Source of the DNA: Cryptomeria japonica
Taxonomy: Eukaryota > Streptophyta > Pinopsida > Cupressales > Cupressaceae
Direction of reading: 5' to 3'
DNA: 64,000 bases
Assembly: GCF_030272615.1 (NCBI RefSeq)
Contig: NC_081411.1
Location: 157,308,471-157,372,470, forward strand
Shown here: positions 46,011 to 57,824 of the stretch, in pieces
Numbering within the stretch: the stretch's first letter is position 1
Layout: the number at the start of each line of letters is the position of its first letter
Program-made: the position numbers and the translations under genes
Notes under the pieces: model-generated
Seen by the model: only the letters and a program-made list of their open reading frames with translations
Database searches by the model: none
What the model was told of the DNA's origin: nothing

Positions 46011-49000
46011 TTAATTTCCATCTAGAGGCAGTAACTGATCAAAAATAGTCTTATACTTGGTCCGGGCGTCGGTGAGGGTGACTGAGAGTGAGTCCTTGAG
46101 ACTTTCCATAAGGGAGTTTTGTGCTTGAATATCAGATAAGAGTGATATCAAGCCATCAAGAGTGCTTCCCTCTTGTGTAGTTGATAAGCTTGTAGCTCGG
46201 TTGAGCTGCTCCTGTACTAATGATAGATGAGGAAGGAATAATGTTTGAAGGGTCATTATATCCATCCTAATTTTATGCTCTTCATTCCTCAGTTCTAACT
46301 ATTGAGCCATGAGCTGTTGTAGCTTTTTGTAAAAATTATGAACTGAATTAGGCTCAGTGGTCAACTTGGATGAGAGATCAGTGATCTCTTTCTCAATTGC
46401 ATCAGTTTTATTTTTGATATCTATAATAAATAAAGAAAATATACATAATTTCTGGAATAAATAAAGAATGTGCTTGAGTTGAGGGTACAACTCAGCAATG
46501 AATTTGACAAGTTTTACCTTGCCAACAACAATTGATTTTTGTACTTCCTCTATCATTTTTGCTGTAAGCTCTTTATCCTTGAGCTTGCTTAAGTACTCGG
46601 ATGCATCAACTCCAGATGTTTCAATCTGATTAAGGAGTTCATCCAACTGAATATGGATGGCTGCATCGGTTGACACTATTGCTGATGGTAGCATTTTTGT
46701 GAGTAATGTCCTAACCTTCTAAAGTACTTTGTTCTTTTTCTGAATGGCCAGTTGCTTCTCCTATTTGGCCTTTGCTTTGCATAGTTCACAGAATTCAGTG
46801 AGTGCTTGCCCTTTCAATTTGGAAATGTCTACATTGGGCAACACGATCGGTTTAGATAAGTCAAATTTAAAACCATGCTTTCTCACCTTCTTCTCTTTTC
46901 CTTTGGTCTATGGCACTAAGACAAGTGCTTGTGAGGCTTGCTAACCCTCGGTAGGTTGCTTGGTAGATGCAACACTTTGGTCTATTCCTGTAGCAGTTAC
47001 AGTGTCTTTGGGTGGTTCGGTGCTAGGGGCCTCAGCTGTAATATTTGCAGTGCTTGTCTGTGCTTGAGATGTTTGATCTTTGGTTGTGTCACCTTCAGCT
47101 TCAGATTTGTTGCCTTCAGTACCTTGCTCAGTGTCCTTGGGAGCTTTGGTTGAGACTGGTGGCTTCACCAACAGATAAGGCTGAACTTGTTCTAAGACAG
47201 ATTCACTAGAGACAAGTTTTGCATAAGTGGTGCCTTCAATCATTTCCTACTCCGGTGCTGCTTCATCCATTACATCTTCATCAATTTGTATAGTGTCAAC
47301 TGGGTCTGGACCTTGCTCGGTGACATCTAGATCTTGATTGGTGACATCAACAATTTCAATTTGAAATTGTTCACCGACATCCTTTGTTTGAAGATCTCCT
47401 ACCACTTGACTTTAGTCTAATTTTCCACATCAATATATAGCCCATTCATCAATTTTAAGGCTCTCTGTTTCACAAGAAATTTTGAATTGTATGTGGACAA
47501 ATGCTCCTTGATTTCAGCTATGGACATGTCAGGAAATAGATGGACTAGACTTCTTTCTCTTATTTGTCTCTCCGAATCCATTACATATTTCCATCTGTTA
47601 TCAATATGTGAGTAGAGTTCACTCAGAAGTGACTTTGCTAGTTCTATTGGTGCTAACTGAAACTTCAAAAGTGTACATATGATAGATTCTTCAATCTGTC
47701 GTTTCTCATCATTATTCCTAGACTCATACTTAACATATCTGAATCCTGCAAATCCACCGTATTCTTTGAGATTGGCACAAAAGTTTTCAACACTGTGAAT
47801 GTTTATCTTTTTGCTTTCCACAACCTGGAATTTATTTACATCATCAGACTCTGTATCACTCAACTCTTTTGCCAAAATGAGTCTCTGAGTATATTTCTTG
47901 TAAGTCTTAGTTACCTTAGGAATGACAATAGTCTTTTGTTTCTTGCTTGGTGATGTAGCTGATGCTCTGGTGTTGGGTCTCTTTGTTGGTGGAGTCGGTA
48001 GGGCCTTTGTGATGTCCTGTTTCTTTCTTTTTAGAACTTTTTCCTTTGGCAACTGTGTGCTCAATGTTATTGCAGCCTCTTGTGCTTCTAATTCTTCCTC
48101 AGTAATGGCAAGATTGCCTTTGACAAGTGTAGAGGAGGATTCTTCTCTGAATTTCTTAGATAAAGCCTTTATCATCTTTGTAGCTTTTCTTGTAGCCTTA
48201 GGAACTACAATGCTCATTTTTACTTTCTCCTTCACCTCTTCATAGGTTCCATACCTTAGTTCAATTGCATGCCTTGGCAATGATAGATAGGCATCAATTT
48301 GTTGTTGTGTGATATCATAATCAATTTCATAACCCATTGGTTGCAACAATTGAATCCTTGGTTCAACAACATTTACATAGCAATAATCCATGTCAACTTC
48401 AAAACATATATTGTCCTTGTATTTTTTGACCAGTTGTGGTGGGATCCTGTACCTGTTGTGCATTTTCTCTTGGAATTTGCTAAAGTAATCAATGATATCA
48501 TTATAGTTATCTCCTAACTTCTTGATGTAGTCATTGATCTGATGGGTGATAGGTCAGTGTAGCTCCCATACCACTTTACCGATTGAGGGAAAGAACTTCT
48601 CAAAATAGAAAAACATACATACAAGTAGTGAACCGAACTTTAGTGTGTTTGCTGAGTTGTTCTTCTTTGGCTTCCTTATTGTGTTTAGGTTCTCAAACAA
48701 GTTCTTTAGTAGCACTTCACATAAGTCTACTTTCATTCCCTTCTTCACTATTTTGTAGGCCAGGTCCACTACAGCACATGGTACACTATTTTCCTTTGCA
48801 GATTGGAAGAAACAGTAACCAATAACTCTGATTGCAAATTTTAGTTTAGCATCAGTGACATTATTCAATTTTAGTCCTCGATAATCAGATTCTACTCTGG
48901 TTAGACTGATTAGCTCCTTTTGTGATATCATTTTCTGTGCATGAGCATGATTGTAGATGGGATATCTGGTGATCAGGTGAATGACTTCCTTTGTGATCTT

Positions 49001-49373
49001 GAACAGTTGCTCTTGTAGCCACATGAAATCATCATGTACTCTGCTCAATACAAAATTAACCCATTGGGGTTTGAACACATGGGGATAGACTAGGGCTTCA
49101 GTTAATCCCTTGATTCTGATATGCTCGAATTTGCTATCCAGTTTGCCATCAGTGCATAGTTCATCATGTGTCACTAATCTCTACATGACCGAGTTCCTCA
49201 ACATGGAATTTGGTAAAGAATCTGACATCCTCTACCAACAAGACTCGATCCAGGATGAGTGAAAATGCAGTTTTATCATCCGGTTCTGAGGCAACTTTAG
49301 GAGTTAGGGAATATTTCAGCGAGGGCTTCTCCATATTTTGGACAACTACAAGGTCTTGGATCTTGGGTGCCAT
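46011..49373 (-). pseudogene. Element D ORF2: unknown protein in place of pol
   Basis: The frame starts at 49373 (MAPKIQDLVVVQNMEKPS) and runs about 1120 codons to 46011. Breaks are a 2-bp loss near 49168, TGA at 48554 (Arg in copy E), a stop at 47417 and a later phase change. Order: FVLSRVHDDFMWL, FKITKEVIHLITRYPIY, GMKVDLCEVLLKNLFENLNT, LKFGSLLVCMFFYFEKFFPS, a WELH block, KKYKDNICFEVDMDYCYVNV, VEPRI, MGYEIDYDIT, a basic Ser/Thr-rich linker (KRPNTRASATSPSKKQK, perhaps a nuclear signal), a conserved NFCANLKEYGGFAGFRYVKY block and a helix-rich C-terminus. No catalytic motif of pol, no membrane segment and no known domain is recognised. Confidence 0.8.
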
Positions 49374-49898
49374 GGTAGATTTCGGGTAAGATTCAACAAG
49401 TTATCGTTAGGGTTTACAAGTAAATGACTCTTCACACTCGGTAGACAATAGCAATTTGACTAGATCGGAAACCAGCTAGACAGTGTGAATAGATTGATGT
49501 AAATATCTCAAAATTCGCTCTGAATGAAGTTTGATCGCTTTGATTCGCTCTGCTCTGCTTCTCAAAAACTTGGGTGAATGAAAATGACCTCAAAAAATTT
49601 TTTAAGTACTCAAAAATACCTTATCGGGCTCTGTGCAAGTTAGGTCAAGATATTAAATGCACTCGGTTCACCTTTTACCGATTTACTCCATTTTTTGTTT
49701 TCACCGAGTACCCAAGTTAGCTTCATTAACCGACTTGACAAGTTTCCTGTATACATCGACTTGACAGGTTTCATGTATAGTATATAAACTGACTAATTGC
49801 ATCTTAACTATGGAGATTTTGGATTTAGTACATAATAGAATAGGAACTATTATGATTTTAGCTTTTAGAGAATGCAGTCCCTTCATACCTTTTGCTAA
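49374..49898 (-). other. Spacer between gag and ORF2 in element D
   Basis: These 525 bases hold no reading frame that is shared with element E (61624-62168), although the DNA is alignable. It could be a leader or internal promoter for ORF2; nothing in the sequence proves this. Confidence 0.5.
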
Positions 49899-51251
49899 TT
49901 AATTTGGAATAGGTGCACCTAACTCGGTAGGTAAGGTGCTTTCTTCATTAGACATAATTTCTTTCTTTTTCCAAATCATCTTGAATTTTTCTTTTATCTC
50001 TTCAGTGTCTCTTCTCGGTTGATCTCTACAATCTCCAACTAAATGTCCAGCTTTGTGACAATGAAAACATGCCATACTAGGATTTCTCCATGATCTTTGG
50101 TTGTTCATTCCAAATCTTATAAAATAGTTGGCACTTATATGTCCATATCTTCCACAACATTCACACCATATCCTTGTATTGTAATCCCATGGTACTGTTG
50201 CATATTGTCAGTAAGGATCTATGTGAGTTCGGTAACCTCCAGTGTTTGCTCGGTGTGGATACTTCATGTAGTTCTTTTGCTTAAACCAGCACTTCTCGGT
50301 ACTATGTCCATATCTATTGCAGTTTTTACAAAACCCTTTGAATTTTGCCTTCTGATAGTTGTTAATAGACTTTGTCCTACATTGATTAGGTGTGTGACCA
50401 TATTTATTGCAATTATAACAATATCCATTGGACTTAGAGATATTCGGTTGCTTACCTTTTCTGATCTGGCATATGTTGGCAGTATGACCTTGATTTCCAT
50501 AGTAGTAGCAAATAGGTTTCTTCCTTTTGATGTTATTCCTTTTTCTATCTTGTTTTGATGATTCTCCTCTCTCGGTAGTATGAATTCCTTTCTCGGTAGA
50601 GTCTTTTCCTTTGTAACAGAGTCCTCCATCTTTGTAGAGTCTTCTTGTATTCAGTTTCTCATCCAACATCTTTGATGCTTCATAACTTTTTTTCAATGAT
50701 TCTTTGGATTTGTTTCCTATTTCAAGTTCACCAGTCAACCTTGATACTTCAAGTTTCAATGATTGATTTTCATCATTCTTCAAAATTTCTTCATGATGTG
50801 CATAACCTAGTTGATCTATCATATTTTGTTGAATACCAGTTAACCTTATGATTTCATTATCCTTATCAGATACTAGATCTTCAAGTTGTTGTTTCTCTTT
50901 TTCTAGATCTCTTGCTTTATCCTCAGCTATCCTTAATGCATCTAGATTTTCAGTCATTTGTGTACTAAAATGTTCATGTTCTCTTTTCATTGCTTTTAGT
51001 TGATCAGCCAATGCTTTGTTCTTTTCTTTCAACATTCCAATCATTTCTTCAGTCTCTTTAGATATACTATTCTCAGATGATGTCTCGATTTGTTCTACTA
51101 GCTCTTGAGAATCCTACAATTCATCAGATAATCTTCTCCTTACTTTTAGAGATTTTTGCATTTGCCTTTGTATGTCTACAATCACTTGATTTGCATTATC
51201 CAGCTCTTCTTGAAGGTGCACAATCCTCTGAGATTGTTTGTAGCCTTCCAT
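49899..51251 (-). pseudogene. gag: Element D Gag: coiled coil and five zinc knuckles
   Basis: The minus-strand frame starts at 51251 (MEGYKQSQRI) or, past an in-frame TAG near 51114, at 51044 (MIGMLKEKNKALADQL), and ends at 49899 (LGAPIPN). One further stop (TGA for CGA) is at 50208. Residues up to about 180 form a long coiled coil. Five knuckles follow: CYYYGNQGHTANIC (second Cys lost), CYNCNKYGHTPNQC, CKNCNRYGHSTEKC, CECCGRYGHISANY (last Cys lost) and CFHCHKAGHLVGDC. There is no UBN2 capsid domain, so it may co-assemble with another Gag. The phase is otherwise intact. Confidence 0.85.
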
Positions 51252-51299
51252 TACTAAGATCTTTCTCTTTATGTAGTTAAACCTTTTTCCAAGATTCAA

Positions 51300-51311
51300 T
51301 CTCTGATACCA
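51300..51311 (-). other. Primer-binding site of element D
   Basis: On the minus strand TGGTATCAGAGA follows the 5' LTR by two bases. It differs from the initiator-Met-tRNA site only in the last base. Confidence 0.9.
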
Positions 51312-51313
51312 AT

Positions 51314-52492
51314 TGTTAGGCCCAATATAGAAAGCTAATGTACTGAGAGGGGAGGGGTGAATCAGTACTCCAAAACTTTTCTCCTTTAATAACCTTACTG
51401 TTATGCATAAACAGAATAGTGCAGTAACATAAAATAAAACTAAAATCAATAGATAACAATCATACATGATTCACTCCATAACACATATATTTTCATCACG
51501 CAAAAACTCTTGGTTAGAGAGAAAAACTGCGGTGGGGATGACAACCACAACTTCACTAGTGCAATAATAAAGAATGCTCGGTTAGAGCTGCATTTAGCTA
51601 TTTCTGATAGCTTACCCTGTTAGGAGTATCAAGATCAGTTAGATCTACCTTACTAAAGGATTTTTAGAACACTATATAAGTGTAGCACCTAGTTAAAGGA
51701 TTTACAATTTATAGACTTGGTTAGAGTCTTTTACAATGTTAAAGGTTTCTCTTACAACATCAAAATATTACAATAAAATCATTACAAATATTTGCAACTT
51801 TACATCTGAAATGCTAAAGTAGATTCTATGTGCTCTGAATAAGATTACCTAGCTTGTAGCATACCTTGGTAACCCATAATGAGACTCGGTAAACCCTTCC
51901 GTTTACTTTGTTCTTCGACTATTCATTGATAACCTTCTCGGTGACCTCTCTGTGTCTCTGTAACAGTCTTCCTTCAAGCATACACTCTGTTATCTCTTAT
52001 TGCATCTCATATTTCTAACCCTAGAACCATGTTGTATAAATAGATCTCTTACAGCGGTGATCTGATTCATTGCTTTGATCTTACAAAATATTCTTCGAAT
52101 GAATAACTAAACAAAATATCTCATTGGTTAGATTGACCTTGTAGTCATACACAATCTCATAGTGCAATTCCCAACACAAAAATGATTAGATGTGCCTCGA
52201 TGTTGTAACACGTTTTCATGTGCATGTCCAGGTTCAATGTATTTGGTAAAACATTTCACTTGATGAATATCAACTCGGTGAGTTAACTTTACCACTCGGT
52301 AGCCATGAAACTTTACTCAGTAAACAACTCAGTGAATACTGTGTTCTGTGACTGCTTTCTTTAGTAACCGACTAGACTGTTCATACCGACTTCTTTGTGT
52401 GTACTGACTGCATGATTCGGTAACACTAACCAACTAGAATATATAGTATGATTTTGGATATGAAACTAATGGCAATTTGATAAGTAGTAACA
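51314..52492 (-). repeat. 5' LTR of element D
   Basis: 1179 bp, same ends as the partner at 44458-45636. On the plus strand it starts TGTTAGGCCC and ends AGTAGTAACA, followed by the CAACA target duplication. Confidence 0.95.
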
Positions 52493-52543
52493 CAACAACC
52501 TTCTCAATATCCTCATACCAGCAAACTTACTGCAATGCCAACA
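52493..52543 (-). repeat. 5' LTR of element F, remaining 51 bp
   Basis: CAACA (duplication) followed by the last LTR bases ACCTTCTCAATATCCTC... to AATGCCAACA, matching 38285-38336 of the other F LTR. The TGCCAACA end closes element F; CAACC after it is the probable target duplication. Confidence 0.92.
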
Positions 52544-52548
52544 CAACC

Positions 52549-53348
52549 ACCTCTAAAGAAGACTCATGATTCACATGCAACAAGTGATAGCTAAGTGGAA
52601 TTCAAAACTAGTGACTTGCATGTTGACTACAACTCCCACCATTTTGTAACCAAGTCTTAAGCATAGTTTACTCCTAGAGTATAGGAGGCAAGATACTATA
52701 AATGTAATGAATCAAGCCATTTCAAGGGTCCAAAAATTGAATATTGGAAGCCATGGATAGAATTAGAAGTAGCTTAGGAGATGGAAATTTTCTGGAACTT
52801 CGCTGATGGTTATTATATATCTTTTCATTGCATTTTCATGTTAGCGTAGCTGGAAGCAACCTTATGTAAACAAAAATCAGACATTTAGTGTGACAATTTT
52901 GTTGAATAATTATCCTCATTCGTAGGATAAATTATGAAATTTAATTCGATTTCTTTTTTATTTCAATTGTTTTCATCATATGATGTATGTTTGGTATTCA
53001 TTCATCTAGTTCAACTTCCTAAATCTAGTGAGAGCCACATTTGCATTGCTTCAATCTGCACATGTATATGCTGATTGATGTTAATTTCAATGTGGTTTAG
53101 TCTTTCTCTCAATTTAATCTAGCTTTATTGATATGTTAAATTAATGATTTGCATGTTGATGTATGAATGTTCCAATTTCCTCTAGATTTAGTTGATATTG
53201 ATAGATGGAATGAATGTTGAATGTTCACCATCCTCTTGCATCCCCTTTCACTTTTGCTATTTCTTTCCTACCGATTAGCGTAGTATTAGTTTAGTTTCTT
53301 AACTTTTCAAATTAATCAGAAATTTATGAATCAATAGGCCCCTTAACA
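52549..53348. repeat. Probable solo LTR in G1 pol, right part
   Basis: These 800 bases of AT-rich, gene-free DNA continue the stretch left at 36841 and end CCTTAACA. Directly after them the G1 pol reading resumes. The assignment rests on the break and resumption of the G1 protein and on TGTTA/TAACA ends. Confidence 0.48.
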
Positions 53349-54500
53349 GGTACAACTACGTCAACCATCAAGTTACCCAACATTGTTGTGACCCAACTAC
53401 AAAGACCTTGGAGTCATCAACCCTTTGAGGTTGTTTAATTTTTAGGAGAGGTGGTGTGTGAATTCATGTTCTACCTTCCTATTGGTGAGTGTGTCAAAAC
53501 ACCCGTCAACAAGACCTAGAAGAAAAATCAGATTAGGATAATGTAAAGATACCCATGAAAATCTATGTTAAAGACTTCAAATTTTTACAAAAAATCAAGT
53601 GTTATGGAAATGGTCGCATCATTTTACAAAAGAAATGGATTTCAAAACCCCTCCAACCTACATTAGTACCCAAGAAACAACAAACAAAAGTGTTGGGGTT
53701 TTCACCCTTAAGATTGTGTGGATTTGATACTAAGAGCCCTACACAAGTAACATTACAAATGAGTCCAACTAGTTCTAGTGATTATGATCCTGAAAAAACC
53801 TTTAGAGAACTTGATGAACCTATTTTTGAGGAAAAAATTAGAGTTGGTCAAGAAAGAACTACATCAAGAATAGATCAGTTAATCCCACAAGATAAGCATG
53901 TTAATGAAAAATAATGGATAAAAAAATTCTCTGATATCAAACCCTCTATGTCTCAAGGCTTAGGGTTTGAAACATGAGATTCAATGACCTTGAGTACTAA
54001 GTGTGCCTCTAGTAGTGTCAATCAAACTACTTCCACAATAAAAAATGATGAGGAGAGTACCAACGATGACCTTGATGATGTCATTGATATCTATGAAGAC
54101 TTATCCATCTTTACCATTTCAGCTTTTGAATTTGAATCAACTGATGCCTTCCACTTATCCACCCACAACTCATAGACTAGGACCAACAAGGGCCTCCACA
54201 ATTAGACACATTCCAAAATGATGAGGTTATTATTGACTAGCTATGAAATCAAGAAGATTTTCCTATGGTGTTTGTCATTGAACTCAACAATTCAACTTAT
54301 TTTGAAGAGAGTGTCAATCCTTTTAGTCACAAAGACATAAAAATAAATAAAATATCTTCTAGTGAAGATAAAACTATGACACTTTTTTAGGCCATGAAAA
54401 AGTAAAAAGAAAGGATGCATCCAATGGTGAAAATATCATTGAGGCATCAAAGGATGGAAGGATTGGCATTCTCCCCTTAACAACATATCATGATCGATCA
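53349..54500 (+). pseudogene. pol: Gypsy element G1, protease-to-RT linker
   Basis: Immediately after the solo LTR the translation gives RPWSHQPFEVV and FLGEVVCEFMFYLPIGE, then MKIYVKDFKFLQKIKCYGNG, SKPLQPTLVP and KVLGFSPL (53555-53713). This corresponds to the glycine-rich linker seen in plant gypsy polyproteins before reverse transcriptase. An acidic, Ser/Thr-rich stretch follows (DEESTNDDLDDVIDIYED near 54049-54100). Stops are frequent, at 53428, 53517, 53912 and 54173. Confidence 0.65.
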
Positions 54501-55537
54501 AATTTGATAATAGAGGAGACAACTATAACTAATGTTGGGACAAAAGAAGATCCTCATAATATCTACCTTGTAGCTTCACTGACAGAACAACAACATATCA
54601 ACTTTGTTAGATTTTTTAAAGAATGTCAAATAAACTTTGTGTGGTCCTATGCTGATATGCCTCATTTATACTCTGATCTTGTCATGCATCACTTAAGAGT
54701 CAAACAAGACACAAAACATGTCAAAAATAAGTTGAGAAAAATACATCCGCAAATAACACTTTTGGTCAAGGAAGAGATTAAAAAAATATTGAATGTTGGT
54801 TTCATCCTAAGGATGATTTTCCTCTACTCAACATAGATCTAATTGTCAATCTTATAGTTAGTCATGCAATGTTATCACTTATGGATGGATTATGTAGATA
54901 CAACCAAATTAATTTTGTACATAAGGACCAACAAAAAACACCTTTTACATGTCTTTGGAGAATATATTGTTGGAATTTTATGTCATCTGGCCTCAAGAAT
55001 GCTAGAGCTATATACTAAAGGGCCATGACCACCATTATTTATGACATGATGCACATCTTAATGGAATACTATGTATATGACCTCTTGGGAAAATCAATCA
55101 CACATGAAAATCACTTGGATATCCTAGATAAGATCTTTACTCAATTAGAACAGTGCAAAGTGTGATTAAAGACCAAGAAATGTATCTTTGGAGTAACCTC
55201 CAAGAAGCTTTTAGGATACATTGTGTCACAATGAGGTATTGAAGTCGACCCAACAAAAGTAAAATATATCTTAGAAATGCCTCCACCAATAAATTATATT
55301 AGTCAACTTAGATCATTACAAGGAAAGCTAGAATCATTTTGTAGTTTCATTGCACAACTCACTAATAAGTGTCATCCCTTTAAACACTTACAAAATAGAA
55401 ACATTACTTTTCAATGGGATGACAAGTGTTAGAATGCCTTTTAGATACTCAAGGACTATCACATGGCTCTTCATGTTCTCATGCCACTAATTGATGAAAA
55501 ACTCCTACTTTTGTACATATCAGTACCAACAACAACA
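54501..55537 (+). pseudogene. pol: Gypsy element G1 reverse transcriptase and start of RNase H
   Basis: The pre-RT block VRFFKECQINFVWSYADMPH (54606-54662) and a PQITLLVKEEIKKILNVGFI block are in an open frame (54504-54836). The phase then changes. RT blocks that follow are SLMDGLCRYNQI (54877-54912), KTPFTCLW, MSSGLKNARAIY and MEYYVYDLL (55060-55086) in the place of the catalytic Y-x-DD, where the first catalytic Asp has become Tyr. Thumb blocks KTKKCIFGVTSKKLLGYIVS and GIEVDPTKVKYI, and the connection block HPFKHLQNRNITFQWDD, are clear. The frame is cut at 55537, at the first strand of RNase H (LLLYISVP), by element C. Confidence 0.8.
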
Positions 55538-56645
55538 TGTTAGGATAATTGGTGGAAAACTGAGAGGGGGTGGTGAATCAGTTGTCAACAAATTATATTA
55601 ATCAAACCACTTTATAACCTTTAACTAGAGCACATAGACATTAAATACCAGAATAGCAGAAATAGATACTGGTAAGCAATAAAACTTAATAATGAAATAG
55701 AGAATTAACAAAATGCAACCATATCACATAACACCATTATTTGTATGTGGAAAAACTGGTAAAGGGGAAAAGCACGATGGGAAGCCTACCCACAGTTAGA
55801 TGATACTTCTGCAAGAAGTATGTGATACAATAAGGGGCTTGGACATGTAGAAAAGCACACTGCCTCAAGTGTACTGCTAATTAAAAAGGAGTATCACTGA
55901 CTACATAGAGGTTCTAACCACCTCAAGATAATTGGACAACAATCCAGAAGAATGAACTGCTAGAGATAGCATCTACCATGCCTGATTACAGTCCTAGTTA
56001 AGTTCAATACTGAAGGCCTTTGACCTCTTACTTAAACCCAATTCGAACACTTATGATTGACCAAATCTCCTTCACATATGATATTTCATTCCTTGACCAT
56101 GACATATATTTCATTCCCATACCATGATATACAATGAGATCTTACATAAATTTATGCAAACCCTAAGGCCTAAACCAATTAGGTTAGCCACCTAATAGAT
56201 ATTACAATAAGATCATTACATACATCCATATTACAATGATATACCATGTCGGCTTTAGACCAAAACAACATTAACCAATCCATAAATCATCCTGGTAATG
56301 TGTAGAGAACATGTTAACATGATACTGGTCCATAACCTAGATAGGTATCAGACCTAATCTAGGTCCACCATGCCAAAATGATGTATCCAATCAGTCGAGG
56401 CACGATCAAGGATCACCTTGTGCATCCTAAATTCCATCTAGAAGCCACACCAAAACCACTTGTGCATTTTGTCAAAGTTTCTTAATTAAATCTCTACCGG
56501 TAAAGCCTTAAACCCTTACCGGTAACACTAGTTCTTCTACCGGTTACCAAAACATGTCTGTCGATAACCAGCCATAACAACTAGTGTTGACATCAATGAA
56601 AAAACATCAATGCAACACATAATCAATTCCTCCATATTGCCAAAA
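55538..56645 (-). repeat. 3' LTR of element C
   Basis: On the plus strand it starts TGTTAGGATAATTGG and ends ATTGCCAAAA, where TGCCAACA is expected. It is 1108 bp. It contains several ACCGGT/CCGGTA words and the shared end motif (minus strand GATTCACCACCCCCTCTCAG). The partner LTR is outside the window. Confidence 0.85.
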
Positions 56646-56660
56646 ATCTTCCCCTTTGGC
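56646..56660 (-). other. Polypurine tract of element C
   Basis: On the minus strand gccaaaggggaagat directly precedes the LTR. It is one substitution from the tract of elements A and B. Confidence 0.85.
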
Positions 56661-56989
56661 ATTTATGACAACACTAGATGTGAAAAAGAAAACATCTAAG
56701 TGCCAAGAAGTGCCAAACATTTCTCATAGAAGATATAATAGTGAAAAACTAAAAAATCCTAGCAACTCCCCCTGAGGAGTGCAGTCCAAAACTGATCTGA
56801 ATCCCATAAACATTATTTTTCACATATAACTCTCCCCCTTTGACATCAATGCCAAATATATGACATAGATATCAAAATTCTATGAATCTCAAAGCTGACT
56901 ACTCCCCCTTAGTAGTAGCACTACTACATCAACCCGGAGCAAATGATAAAGTTGATGATGCATGTTGGACTGATGGTTTGCTCCATCAA
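56661..56989. other. Element C 3' untranslated region
   Basis: No gene is seen. Several short purine runs on the minus strand (complements of CTCCCCCTTTGACATC at 56833-56848 and ACTCCCCCTTAG at 56900-56911) repeat the polypurine-tract wording, as also seen between pol and LTR in elements A, B and D. Confidence 0.6.
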
Positions 56990-57823
56990 TTAAGTTTCTG
57001 CAAGAGAGGTAGATACCCCTAACTTGTCTCTCAAATAATCAAATGATTCCTTAGATAGAGGTTTAGTGAATATATCTGCAATATGTTCTTTAGTGTTCAC
57101 ATAAACCAAATTGACTTCCTTTTCTTCCACCTTGTCCTTCAAAAAGTTATATTTTATTGATATTTGCTTAGTCTTAGAGTGAAATACCGAATTATTAGAC
57201 ATGTCAATAGCTGCAGAGTTATCACAATAGATAACTACTAGATCACTACAATTTACCTTGATACCCTTCAACATTTGCTTCATCCACAAGACTTGAGTGC
57301 AATTAGTTGTTGTTGCAACATATTCAGCTTCTGTAGTAGATAAAGAAATGCATGACTATTTTTTTTCTGATCCATGAAATCAATTTCTTTCCAAGAAAGA
57401 AAGCTCCACCAGAAATGCTCTTCCTATCATGAGTATCTCCTACCCAATTTGAATCTGTATATGCACATAAAGTGAAGTTATCATCTCTAGAATACCATAA
57501 GCCATATTTTGATGTTCCTTGCAAATACCGGAATATCCTCTTTAGTGTACATTCATGATTTTATTTAGGATTACTTTGAGATCTTGAAATAATACTTACT
57601 GCATTCATAATATCCAGTCTATTCTGAGTTAGATACAACAAGCCACCAATCATATACTTATACCTTGTCAAATTTACCGATGCAGATGTGTCTTTGATAG
57701 ATAATTTCTCACTTGTCACCATAGGAGTACTTACTGGTTTGGAATTGTCCACACCAAACTTATTCAACAATTCCCTTAAATACTTAGTTTGACAGAGGAA
57801 GATGCCTTTGTCAGTTTGAGTAA
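56990..57823 (-). pseudogene. pol: Element C RNase H
   Basis: On the minus strand, after a stop near 57825, the block KFGVDNSKPVSTPMVTSEKL opens the copia connection region. It is followed by GLLYLTQNRLDIMNAV, LCAYTDSNWVGDTHDRKSIS and GGAFFLGKKLISW. A frameshift near 57330-57355 destroys the EAEY block. The last part (57289-56990) is open: VIYCDNSAAIDMSNNSVFHS and FTKPLSKESFDYLRDKLGV, ending SLAET. Catalytic residues before the shift look intact. Confidence 0.88.
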
Positions 57824-57824
57824 T

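Larger units (their letters stand above)
44458..52492 (-). mobile_element. Non-autonomous copia-type element D (gag + ORF2, no pol)
   Basis: This is a complete 8035-bp element on the minus strand: two LTRs of exactly 1179 bp each, initiator-Met primer site, Gag with coiled coil and five zinc knuckles, ORF2, polypurine tract and a perfect CAACA duplication. The 5.7-kb interior has no protease, integrase or reverse transcriptase. It inserted in the 5' LTR of element F. Element E at the right end of the window is a sister copy. Confidence 0.95.
36842..52543 (-). mobile_element. Ty1/copia retrotransposon F (split by element D)
   Basis: The element is on the minus strand: 5' LTR on the right (42998-44457 continued at 52498-52543), primer site, gag and pol, polypurine tract, and 3' LTR on the left (36842-38336). 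Without element D it is about 7.7 kb. Flanking pentamers are AAACC and CAACC (4 of 5). Pol keeps one phase from 42315 to 38746, so F is the best-kept autonomous-type copia element here. Its Gag has a single zinc knuckle and no coiled-coil insert, so it belongs to another lineage than element A. Confidence 0.92.
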
